A stretch of DNA of 5,619 nt. Origin: an uncultured Eubacteriales bacterium (GTDB taxonomy: Bacteria > Bacillota > Clostridia > Christensenellales > Borkfalkiaceae). The notes below the pieces were generated by a model. That model had not been told where the DNA came from and did no database searches. It saw only the letters and a program-made list of their open reading frames with translations. The translations under genes were made by a program, and so were the position numbers. The stretch is taken from positions 1 through 5,619 of the forward strand of contig CATYEP010000128.1 of assembly GCA_958405585.1 (NCBI GenBank), given 5' to 3'. Below, in pieces: positions 1 through 5,619 of the stretch; position 1 is the first letter of the stretch, and each line of letters opens with the position of its first letter.

Positions 1-981
1 GATCTTGACAACTGGTCGACGTGTATAGCGCGTCTTCTGGCGATGGCGGGAGCGACGGATGAAGATATATTCCAGGTTGCGTTCGGATACGGGCTGTTTA
101 CGGGCGGATTCGGGCTTCATTACGGCATTGAAAAGCTGGGAGCGACGGTCGTGCCGATGTCGACGGGCAACACGGAGCGTCAGCTGATGCTGATGCGGGA
201 TTTCGGCGTGACGGCTCTGATTGCAACGCCGAGTTACGCGATGTACCTGGCGGAGACGGCGAAAAAGGAAGGGATCCTCAAGGATTTAAAAGTGCGTCTG
301 GTCTGCATGGGGGCGGAAGCGTCCACGGCGGAAACGCATGAATCGTTGCGGAAGCTGTTCGGGGCGTTTCCCACGGAAAATTACGGTCTGACGGAAGTCG
401 GCGGGCCGGGGGTTGCGGGAGAGTGCCGTGAGAAAGCGGGTATGCATATCAATGAAGATATGTTTTATCCCGAGATCGTGAATATGGAAAAAAATCAGGT
501 CTTGCAAGAAGGCGAGCAAGGCGAGATGGTTTTGACGACGCTTGTCAAAGAGGGTATGCCGATCCTGCGATACAGGACGAAAGATATCACGTCGCTTACG
601 TACGAGCCGTGCAAATGCGGCAGGACGCTGGCGCGCATGTCGCGTGTGGTCGGCAGGACGGACGACATGCTGATCATCCGCGGGGTGAACGTGTTCCCGT
701 CGCAGATCGAAAGCGTGCTGATGGGTATGGATGAACTGGGCAAGACATACGAGATCATTGTGGACAGGGTCAATTACATGGACACGCTGGAAGTGCGGGT
801 GGAAGTGGACGATGCAAATCTTCTGACCGATTATTTCAAACTGGAAGAGCTGGTCGCGAAGATAAGGCACAGATTGCGTGTTGTTTTGCAGATCGACGTA
901 AAAGTTAAGCTGGTCGAGCCGTTCTCGATCAAGCGTACGGAAGGGAAAGTCAAGCGGGTTACGGATCTAAGGAAAAACTGA
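1..981 (+). CDS. paaK: Phenylacetate-CoA ligase family protein, copy 1 (5' end outside window)
   Basis: An AMP-forming aryl-CoA ligase of the PaaK family, expected to convert an aryl acid (phenylacetate or a relative), ATP and CoA to aryl-CoA, AMP and PPi in the cytoplasm. The frame is open from base 1, and the first visible residues (DLDNW) align with residue 113 of the second ligase at 3324-4643, so about 112 residues are missing, including the ATP-binding SSGTTGK loop. The ATG at 43 is internal and is not the start. Visible motifs are FGYGLFTGG (aryl-pocket region), YGLTE at visible residues 128-132, CKCGR, GRTDDMLIIRGVNVFPSQIE at 652-711, and the C-terminal SIKRTEGK, whose last Lys (946-948) matches the catalytic lysine of the family. 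The stop is TGA at 979-981. By eye it shares about half its residues with the downstream copy. The family is certain; the exact substrate is not known. Confidence 0.93.
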   Translation, partial: DLDNWSTCIARLLAMAGATDEDIFQVAFGYGLFTGGFGLHYGIEKLGATVVPMSTGNTERQLMLMRDFGVTALIATPSYAMYLAETAKKEGILKDLKVRLVCMGAEASTAETHESLRKLFGAFPTENYGLTEVGGPGVAGECREKAGMHINEDMFYPEIVNMEKNQVLQEGEQGEMVLTTLVKEGMPILRYRTKDITSLTYEPCKCGRTLARMSRVVGRTDDMLIIRGVNVFPSQIESVLMGMDELGKTYEIIVDRVNYMDTLEVRVEVDDANLLTDYFKLEELVAKIRHRLRVVLQIDVKVKLVEPFSIKRTEGKVKRVTDLRKN

Positions 982-1035
982 AGTGGATCCGCACTGCGGT
1001 AAAAAAGTATAAAATATCAGGTCAGGTTTACAGAT

Positions 1036-2754
1036 ATGAAGAAATTGATGTTAGGAGATTTTGCAGTAGCGCGCGGCGCATGGGAGGCGGGTGTAAGAGT
1101 GGCAGCCGCATATCCGGGCACGCCGTCGACGGAGATCACGGAAGAACTTGCGCGTTACGATGACGTATACAGCGAGTGGTCGCCGAATGAAAAAGTGGCG
1201 CTGGAAGTCGGGGTCGGATCGTCTATCCGCGGCGCGCGTACCATCGTGTCGACGAAGCATGTCGGACTGAACGTGGCATGTGATCCTCTGTTTACGGCTT
1301 CATATACGGGAGTGAACGGCGGGCTGGTCATAGCGGTGGCTGATGACCCGTCGGTATTTTCGTCGCAGAACGAACAGGATACGCGGCTGACGGCGGTCAG
1401 TGCGCAGGTACCCGTTTTGGAGCCTTCGGACAGTCAGGAAGCGAAAGATTTTACCAAATTGGCTTTTGAACTTTCCGAAAAATACGACACCCCTGTGATT
1501 TTGCGGATTACGACGCGCGTGGCGCATTCGCAGAGTCTTGTGGAGCTTTGCGAACGTGAGAAATTGCCCGTAAAGTCATACGAGCGGAATATAGCGAAAT
1601 ATGTCATGATGCCTGCAAACGCACGCATCAAACACGTGGTGGTGGAAGAGCGTACGCAAAAACTTTCGGAAGATTCCAATGAATTTGCGATCAACAGGAT
1701 CGAAGAAGGCAGCAAAGAACTGGGCATTATCTGTGCGGGCGGCGTTTATCAGTATGTCAAGGAAGCATTGCCCGAAGCGAGCGTTCTTAAACTCGGCACA
1801 GTTTGGCCTTTGCCGTATAAGCTCATTGAAAAATTTGCAAAGAGCGTGAAGCGTTGCATTGTGGCGGAAGAATTGGCGCCGCATCTGGAGACGCAGATCA
1901 AAGCGCACGGCATAGCTGTAGAGGGAAAAAATATATTCCCGCGCTGCGGTGAATTTTCTGCAAAACTTATCCGCGAAAAAGTTTTGGGAGAAAAAGCGGA
2001 AGTATCTCCTGAATCGGTTCCTGCGCGTCCTCCCGTGCTTTGTGCGGGCTGTCCGCATCGCGGCGTATTTTATGTGTTGTCCAAATTGAAACTCAATGTT
2101 TTGGGCGATATCGGGTGCTATACTTTGGGAGCGGTGCCGCCGCTCGGGTCGATGGATGCCGTTGTCTGCATGGGTGCGAGCATCGGGATGGCGATCGGGT
2201 TTGATAAGGCAGATCCTCAAGCTCACAAACATTCTGTGGCGGTCATCGGCGATTCGACGTTTATCCACAGCGGAATTACGGGGCTGATCGATGCCGTCTA
2301 TAATAAAGCGAAGGTTACGGTCGTGATTTTAGATAACCGTACGACGGGAATGACGGGGCATCAGAACCATCCTGCAACGGGCAAGACGATCAAAAACGAG
2401 CCTACATATGAATTGGATTTGGAAGAAGTATGCCGTGCGGTGGGCGTAAAAGACGTGGTGACGGTAGATCCGGGCGATCTTGCGGCGACGGAAAAAGCTG
2501 TGAAGGCGGCGCTTGCGAACGAAGATGTATCGGTAGTCATTGCGAAGAAACCTTGCGTGCTTCTGACGAAGAAATTGTATCAGGGCTTCCGCGTAAACGA
2601 AAAATGCAAAAAATGCAAGGCGTGCCTGAAGCTGGGCTGTCCTGCGATCGTGAACGGCAAGGACGGCATTACGATCGATGTATCTTTGTGTACGGAATGC
2701 GGGTTATGCCAAGGTGTCTGCAAATTCGGAGCGATCGACGGGGAGGTCAGGTGA
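1036..2754 (+). CDS. iorA: Indolepyruvate:ferredoxin oxidoreductase, alpha subunit
   Basis: Large subunit of a TPP- and iron-sulfur-dependent enzyme that oxidatively decarboxylates aryl pyruvates to arylacetyl-CoA, passing electrons to ferredoxin; the reaction is reversible in some anaerobes. Of 572 residues, about 1-180 form the pyrimidine-binding domain (AAYPGTPSTE, EWSPNEKVALEVGVG). The middle region carries a conserved swivel-like domain, and CAGCPHRG opens the TPP-pyrophosphate domain. The TPP motif runs from GDS (405-407) to DN (433-434), about 30 residues as usual. The C-terminus has two [4Fe-4S] motifs: C524, C527, C530, C535 (CX2CX2CX4CP) and C552, C555, C558, C562 (CX2CX2CX3C). The residue after the last cysteine is Lys where Pro is usual. 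The length is at the compact end for the family. The ATG at 1036 has only a weak upstream AGG (1024-1026), but the protein begins like other IorA proteins (KKLMLGDFAVARGAWEAGV). It is followed at once by iorB. Confidence 0.96.
   Translation: MKKLMLGDFAVARGAWEAGVRVAAAYPGTPSTEITEELARYDDVYSEWSPNEKVALEVGVGSSIRGARTIVSTKHVGLNVACDPLFTASYTGVNGGLVIAVADDPSVFSSQNEQDTRLTAVSAQVPVLEPSDSQEAKDFTKLAFELSEKYDTPVILRITTRVAHSQSLVELCEREKLPVKSYERNIAKYVMMPANARIKHVVVEERTQKLSEDSNEFAINRIEEGSKELGIICAGGVYQYVKEALPEASVLKLGTVWPLPYKLIEKFAKSVKRCIVAEELAPHLETQIKAHGIAVEGKNIFPRCGEFSAKLIREKVLGEKAEVSPESVPARPPVLCAGCPHRGVFYVLSKLKLNVLGDIGCYTLGAVPPLGSMDAVVCMGASIGMAIGFDKADPQAHKHSVAVIGDSTFIHSGITGLIDAVYNKAKVTVVILDNRTTGMTGHQNHPATGKTIKNEPTYELDLEEVCRAVGVKDVVTVDPGDLAATEKAVKAALANEDVSVVIAKKPCVLLTKKLYQGFRVNEKCKKCKACLKLGCPAIVNGKDGITIDVSLCTECGLCQGVCKFGAIDGEVR
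2742..2747 (+). promoter_or_regulatory. Ribosome binding site of iorB, inside the iorA end
   Basis: GGAGGT lies in the last codons of iorA, eight bases before the ATG at 2756. It decides the iorB start: the frame is open further upstream (ATG at 2678), but that would overlap the iron-sulfur region of iorA and add 26 residues unlike any IorB. Stop TGA (2752-2754) and start ATG (2756-2758) are separated by one base, an arrangement that suggests translational coupling and equal amounts of the two subunits. Confidence 0.8.
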
Positions 2755-2755
2755 T

Positions 2756-3307
2756 ATGGATATATTGATAGTCGGAGTCGGCGGACAGGGAACGCTGTTG
2801 GCGAGCCGTGTGCTCGGGAAATATGCGTTGGAAAAGGGATACGATGTCAAGCTGAGCGAAGTGCACGGAATGGCGCAGCGCGGCGGAAGCGTGATGACGT
2901 ATGTGCGGATCGGTGACAAAATCGCATCACCGATCATCGACGAAGGGAGTGCGGATTTTATTCTGGCATTTGAAAAACTGGAAGCGCTGCGTTATGCGCA
3001 TTATCTGAAAGCGGAGGGTGAAGTTCTGTATTCCACGCAGGAGATCATGCCGATGCCTGTTGTTACGGGAGCCGCGGAATACCCGCAGGGGATTGAAAAC
3101 AAACTCCGGGGTACGGGGATTGATGCATTGGCGTTGGCGCTGGAATCGGGAAATGCGAAAGCGGCGAACTCGGTCATGCTGGGGGCGCTCTGTAAAAAAC
3201 TGGGTTATGAAAAAGATGCGTTTGAAGCGGCTTTGCTTTCGAGCATTCCGCAAAAGACGGTCGAAATGAATAAAAAGGCATTTGAATTAGGGTATGCCGC
3301 AGTTTAA
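2756..3307 (+). CDS. iorB: Indolepyruvate:ferredoxin oxidoreductase, beta subunit
   Basis: Small subunit of the IorAB complex, a member of the pyruvate/ketoisovalerate oxidoreductase gamma-domain family. The protein is 183 residues, close to the usual length of about 190. The N-terminus MDILIVGVGGQGT carries the glycine-rich GxGGQG turn at residues 7-12, and SEVHGMAQRGGSV at 34-46 is the family signature. ADFILAFEKLEALR follows, and the C-terminal part is helical. It has no iron-sulfur cysteine motif, as expected, because the clusters are on IorA. Start choice rests on the GGAGGT site at 2742-2747 and on homology; the longer reading from 2678 is rejected. It ends with TAA at 3305-3307, 16 bases before the next ligase gene, so it sits in the middle of the operon. 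Identification is firm. The preferred aryl pyruvate cannot be told from sequence. Confidence 0.95.
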   Translation: MDILIVGVGGQGTLLASRVLGKYALEKGYDVKLSEVHGMAQRGGSVMTYVRIGDKIASPIIDEGSADFILAFEKLEALRYAHYLKAEGEVLYSTQEIMPMPVVTGAAEYPQGIENKLRGTGIDALALALESGNAKAANSVMLGALCKKLGYEKDAFEAALLSSIPQKTVEMNKKAFELGYAAV

Positions 3308-3323
3308 ATAAAAGGGTAAAAGA

Positions 3324-4643
3324 ATGAAGGGTAAACTCAAAGATTATATTTATCAGCCGGAATATGAATGTCTGTCCCGTTCGGAGATGGAAAATTTGCA
3401 GAGCGAGAGATTGCGCAAGACGGTTGAACTCGTATACAATCATTGCAAACCGTACCGCGCAAAAATGGACGAATATAAGATCAAGCCTTCGGATATCAGG
3501 AGCGTATCGGATCTTAGTAAATTGCCTTTTACGGTAAAGCATGATCTTCGTGCAGCCTATCCTTTCGGATTTTATACGGCGCCGCAGAGCGATATAGTCG
3601 AAGTGCATGCGTCGAGCGGTACGACTGGCAAGCTGACCGTGGTAGGGTATACACAGAACGATATTGATGTCTGGGCGGAAGCGGCGGCGCGCGGACTGGC
3701 GATGGCAGGCGTGACCAAAGATTCGCTGGTGCATGTGGCGTACGGATACGGACTATTCACAGGCGGACTGGGTGCGCATTATGCTTCGCAGAAGATCGGG
3801 GCGAGCACCGTTCCGGCGAGTGCGGGCAATACGATCCGCCAGCTGACGCTTTTGCGCGATTTCGGGGCGACGCATCTTTGCTGTACGCCTTCGTATGCGA
3901 TTTTTTTGGGAACGGAGATCGAGAAAGCGGGGATGGACATCAAAGACTTCAATCTGCAGGGCGGCGTATTCGGTGCGGAGCCTTGGACGTATCAGATGCG
4001 CGAAGAGATCGAGCGTTTGCTGAACATTGACGCATTGGATATATACGGCTTATCGGAGATCAGCGGCCCGGGTGTGGCGATGGAGTGTATGCAGAAACAC
4101 GGCTGCCACGTGCAGGAAGATCATTTTATACCTGAGATCATCGATCCCGAAACGCTGGAACCGTTGCCGTACGGGAGCGAGGGCGAGCTGGTGTTCACGA
4201 CGATCACGAAGACGGGACAACCGCTGATCCGTTACCGTACGCGCGATCTGTGTACGTTGACAAACGAGAAATGCGCGTGCGGCAGAACGACGGTCAAAAT
4301 GGGGAAAGTCAAGGGACGTTCGGACGATATGCTGATCATCCGCGGTGTGAACGTATTCCCGTCGCAGATCGAAGCGGCGATCATGAACGTGGCAGGGGTT
4401 TCGCCGCATTATATGATCTATGTGGATCGCGTCAACAATCTGGACGTAATGGAGATCGATATCGAACTGGCGGGTAATCTGACGCCCGACCGCGTATCGG
4501 ATATTGAAAGCATCAAGAAAAAAGTGGAAACGGAAGTCAATTCGTATATCGGATTGAGTGCGAAAATCAAACTTTGCGAGAGTGGATCGATCAAACGGAG
4601 CGAAGGCAAAGCGGTGCGCGTCATAGACAGACGAGAGCAATAA
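3324..4643 (+). CDS. paaK: Phenylacetate-CoA ligase family protein, copy 2 (complete)
   Basis: A complete 439-residue AMP-forming aryl-CoA ligase, the typical PaaK length. In order: an N-terminal helical region with SRSEMENLQSERL; the ATP-binding loop SSGTTGK at 97-103; the aryl-pocket region YGYGLFTGGLGAHYA at 140-154; YGLSE at 241-245; a Cys-x6-His pair (MEC...GCH); CACGR; the hinge region GRSDDMLIIRGVNVFP at about 331-346; and the C-terminal SIKRSEGK, where K429 matches the adenylation lysine. The Cys-x6-His and CxC pairs are kept in both ligases of this window and may bind a metal (inference). The start ATG has AAAGGG seven bases upstream, and the N-terminus matches the family. It lies 16 bases after iorB and 24 bases before the ACT gene. 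Its partner may be IorAB, with aryl-CoA the shared intermediate. The substrate (phenylacetate, indoleacetate or hydroxyphenylacetate) is unresolved. Confidence 0.95.
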   Translation: MKGKLKDYIYQPEYECLSRSEMENLQSERLRKTVELVYNHCKPYRAKMDEYKIKPSDIRSVSDLSKLPFTVKHDLRAAYPFGFYTAPQSDIVEVHASSGTTGKLTVVGYTQNDIDVWAEAAARGLAMAGVTKDSLVHVAYGYGLFTGGLGAHYASQKIGASTVPASAGNTIRQLTLLRDFGATHLCCTPSYAIFLGTEIEKAGMDIKDFNLQGGVFGAEPWTYQMREEIERLLNIDALDIYGLSEISGPGVAMECMQKHGCHVQEDHFIPEIIDPETLEPLPYGSEGELVFTTITKTGQPLIRYRTRDLCTLTNEKCACGRTTVKMGKVKGRSDDMLIIRGVNVFPSQIEAAIMNVAGVSPHYMIYVDRVNNLDVMEIDIELAGNLTPDRVSDIESIKKKVETEVNSYIGLSAKIKLCESGSIKRSEGKAVRVIDRREQ

Positions 4644-4651
4644 ATTCGGAT

Positions 4652-4658
4652 AAGGAGG
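4652..4658 (+). promoter_or_regulatory. Strong ribosome binding site of the ACT-domain gene
   Basis: AAGGAGG is a full match to the anti-Shine-Dalgarno consensus, nine bases before the ATG at 4668. It is the strongest site in the window, which suggests that the small ACT protein is made at least as abundantly as the enzymes upstream. It also fixes the start at 4668 rather than at the ATG at 4660, which lies only one base after the site and opens a five-codon frame. Confidence 0.85.
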
Positions 4659-4667
4659 AATGAAAAA

Positions 4668-5090
4668 ATGTTGGTAAAACAGCTTTCTGTTTTTATGGAA
4701 AACCGTCCGGGCAGACTTTATAAACTGACGAATGCTTTGGGGAAAGAAGGCATTGATTTTGTTACGCTGTCGATCGCAGACACAAAAGATTTCGGGATCG
4801 TCCGTTTTATTGCGCGCGACAACGAAAGAGCGTATGAAATCCTCAAGAAGGCAGGTTTTACGGTCGGCATTACGGAATTGATCGGCGTGGAAGTGAATGA
4901 TCGTCCGAACGCATTGGCGGAAGTGGTGGAGCTGATGGAAGAAGCGGAAATAAACATCGAATATCTGTATTCGTTTGTCCTGACCAATCATAATACCGCG
5001 AAAATCCTCATGCGCGTCGAAAATACAGAACGCGCAGTAAAATTGCTGGAAGAAAAAGGGATCAAATTGCTTTCCGAAAAGATTTTATGA
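4668..5090 (+). CDS. Tandem ACT-domain protein, possible aromatic amino acid sensor
   Basis: A 140-residue soluble protein made almost wholly of two ACT domains (a small fold that binds amino acids, often at an interface between domains). The first covers about residues 1-68 and the second about 71-140. The repeats align through ENRPGRL (11-17) and NDRPNAL (77-83), 66 residues apart, each opening the first helix. The second repeat has Asn at 81 where the first has the ligand-loop Gly (15). There is no catalytic or DNA-binding domain and no signal peptide. Small tandem-ACT proteins of this kind are known next to paaK/ior genes in anaerobes. Here the gene is the last of the operon, 24 bases after the second ligase, with a strong ribosome binding site and a terminator behind it. 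An allosteric or sensor role toward the ligases or IorAB, with an aromatic amino acid as ligand, is inference. The fold assignment is strong; the function is unproven. Confidence 0.9.
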   Translation: MLVKQLSVFMENRPGRLYKLTNALGKEGIDFVTLSIADTKDFGIVRFIARDNERAYEILKKAGFTVGITELIGVEVNDRPNALAEVVELMEEAEINIEYLYSFVLTNHNTAKILMRVENTERAVKLLEEKGIKLLSEKIL

Positions 5091-5103
5091 TCATAAATTT
5101 TAC

Positions 5104-5145
5104 AAAAAAGCGTCCTGCGCGGTGAAACCGTGCAGGACGCTTTTA
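5104..5145. terminator. Bidirectional rho-independent terminator
   Basis: GCGTCCTGC (5110-5118) pairs with GCAGGACGC (5132-5140). The stem continues inward through one G-U pair and three GC pairs to a TGAAA loop (5123-5127), giving about 13 base pairs. It is flanked by A6 (5104-5109) on the left and T4 (5141-5144) on the right. Read on the plus strand it ends the paaK-ior-ACT operon 13 bases after the ACT stop. Read on the minus strand the stem is followed by six T, so it should also end the antiporter transcript. Its position between two convergent genes fits a shared terminator. Confidence 0.9.
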
Positions 5146-5224
5146 AAATATTATCATTTTTTCCGTATTGCCGATTTTTTCAGATACAATAGCAGGTTAC
5201 CTGAATTTTTTAGCAAAATACTTC
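5146..5224. other. A/T-rich spacer between convergent genes
   Basis: The stretch between the terminator and the antiporter stop codon is rich in A and T, with T-runs at about 5156-5162, 5175-5180 and 5206-5211. It contains an 11-base near-palindrome CAGGTTACCTG (5193-5203) and a weak TTCAG/CTGAA pairing, neither convincing as a second terminator. I see no gene in it. The plus-strand open frame from 5122 begins inside the terminator hairpin and runs through the antiporter gene in the opposite sense, so it is not taken as real. Confidence 0.6.
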
Positions 5225-5619
5225 TCAGGAATTTGCGGCGGGGGAAGGATCTGAGGGAAGATCGGCGGAGTTTTGCTCGGAAGCGGAAGAAGCCGCGTCG
5301 GGCAAAGCGGAAAGAGCGGGTGCGTTTTGATCGGGAGCGAGGGGAAGCTGTTTGTCGTTTTTGAACAGGAATTTCAAAAGAACGGGGCAGAGCAGGGACG
5401 AGAGGACAACGAGCATGATCACAGGCACGACAGGGTCGATGGCGGTGCCTGCGAAGAGTCCTCCTTCGATCCCTTTATTGCAGACGACAAGCGCGACTTC
5501 GCCGCGGGCGATCATGCCGCAGCCGATCTGTGCGGATTCTTTCCAGGAATGTCTGCACAGTTTTGCGATGCCGCCGCAGCCGACGATTTTCCCGATGATC
5601 CCGGCGAGTACGAAACACA
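5225..5619 (-). CDS. CPA2/Kef-type cation:proton antiporter, C-terminal end (partial)
   Basis: The last 130 residues of an integral membrane Na+(or K+)/H+ antiporter, cut by the right window edge at its 5' side. The frame is open to the edge: reading in from base 5617 gives CFVLAGIIGKIVGCGG, then SWKESAQIGCGMIARGEVAL. The GKxxG helix and the GxGMIxRGEVAL segment are signatures of the CPA2 (NapA/GerN/Kef) transmembrane domain. The lysine of GK may be the one that pairs with the ion-binding aspartate in NapA-type exchangers (inference). A last membrane helix, about PVVPVIMLVVLSSLLCPVLL, is followed by KFLFKNDK and a tail of about 40 residues rich in Ala, Ser, Pro and Asp. No TrkA-N or TrkA-C domain follows, so it resembles the short exchangers rather than full KefB/C. 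The ATG at 5513-5515 is internal. The stop is TGA (5225-5227). It converges on the aryl-CoA operon and has no evident functional link with it. Confidence 0.88.
   Translation of the reverse strand, partial: CFVLAGIIGKIVGCGGIAKLCRHSWKESAQIGCGMIARGEVALVVCNKGIEGGLFAGTAIDPVVPVIMLVVLSSLLCPVLLKFLFKNDKQLPLAPDQNAPALSALPDAASSASEQNSADLPSDPSPAANS

Noticed and set aside
43..981. ATG at 43 as the start of the first ligase
   Set aside because: The frame is open to base 1, and the residues before this ATG align with the full-length copy (DLDNW against DIDVW), so the gene is cut by the window edge and is neither short nor broken.
1008..1013. TATAAA as a -10 box of a promoter for iorA
   Set aside because: The sequence about 17 bases upstream is GGATCC, unlike a -35 box, and the gap is only 54 bases, so readthrough from the first ligase is simpler.
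1576..2268. 230-residue minus-strand open frame
   Set aside because: It lies wholly antisense to iorA, with the same Arg/His/Phe-rich shadow composition and no domain.
2678..2755. 26-residue N-terminal extension of iorB
   Set aside because: It overlaps the second iron-sulfur motif of iorA in another frame, does not resemble IorB, and the GGAGGT site favours the ATG at 2756.
3174..3734. 186-residue minus-strand open frame across the iorB-ligase junction
   Set aside because: It is antisense to two clearly identified genes and has no motif or ribosome binding site that I can see.
4660..4677. Five-codon frame (MKKCW) before the ACT gene, as a leader peptide
   Set aside because: Its ATG is one base from the Shine-Dalgarno site, too close for initiation, and it overlaps the real start; there is no attenuator-like hairpin.
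4050..4991. 313-residue minus-strand open frame
   Set aside because: It lies opposite the second ligase and ACT genes, spans their gap, and is rich in Arg, His, Phe and Asp with no recognisable motif; it is a by-product of the codon bias of the real genes.
5179..5205. Second terminator for the antiporter formed by TTCAG and CTGAA
   Set aside because: It has only a five-pair A/T-rich stem with a loop of 17 bases; the strong hairpin at 5104-5145 serves both strands.
5122..5364. 80-residue plus-strand open frame after the terminator
   Set aside because: It begins inside the terminator stem, is rich in Arg and Lys from reading the antiporter gene backwards, and has no good ribosome binding site.

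Overview
The window holds four complete or nearly complete plus-strand genes of one compact cluster, the end of a fifth, and the C-terminal end of a convergent minus-strand gene. Base composition is moderate by eye (about half G+C), genes are tightly packed, and ribosome binding sites are of the GGAGG type. The cluster encodes an oxygen-sensitive ferredoxin-linked 2-keto acid oxidoreductase. Together these suggest an anaerobic bacterium, most plausibly a Clostridia-like Firmicute; that placement is inference, with no rRNA or marker gene to confirm it.

Layout: 1-981, a phenylacetate-CoA ligase (PaaK family) cut by the left window edge; 1036-2754, indolepyruvate:ferredoxin oxidoreductase alpha subunit (iorA); 2756-3307, its beta subunit (iorB), one base after iorA; 3324-4643, a second, full-length PaaK-family ligase; 4668-5090, a small protein of two tandem ACT domains; about 5104-5145, a strong hairpin that reads as a terminator on both strands; 5225-5619 on the minus strand, the end of a CPA2/Kef-type cation:proton antiporter with a hydrophilic tail. 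Gaps in the plus-strand cluster are 54, 1, 16 and 24 bases with no convincing internal promoter, so it is probably one transcript that starts upstream of the window.

How the genes fit together: IorAB interconverts aryl pyruvates (indolepyruvate, phenylpyruvate, hydroxyphenylpyruvate) and arylacetyl-CoA with ferredoxin. PaaK-family enzymes interconvert aryl acids and aryl-CoA with ATP/AMP. The set could activate scavenged aryl acetates and carboxylate them reductively to aromatic amino acid precursors, or oxidise aromatic amino acids to aryl acetates. The ACT protein is a good candidate sensor of an aromatic amino acid. The gene families are known. The points most worth attention are the two diverged ligases flanking iorAB, the ACT protein as a possible regulatory partner, and a few residue-level oddities. 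I see no clearly new type of system, mobile element, RNA gene or CRISPR array.
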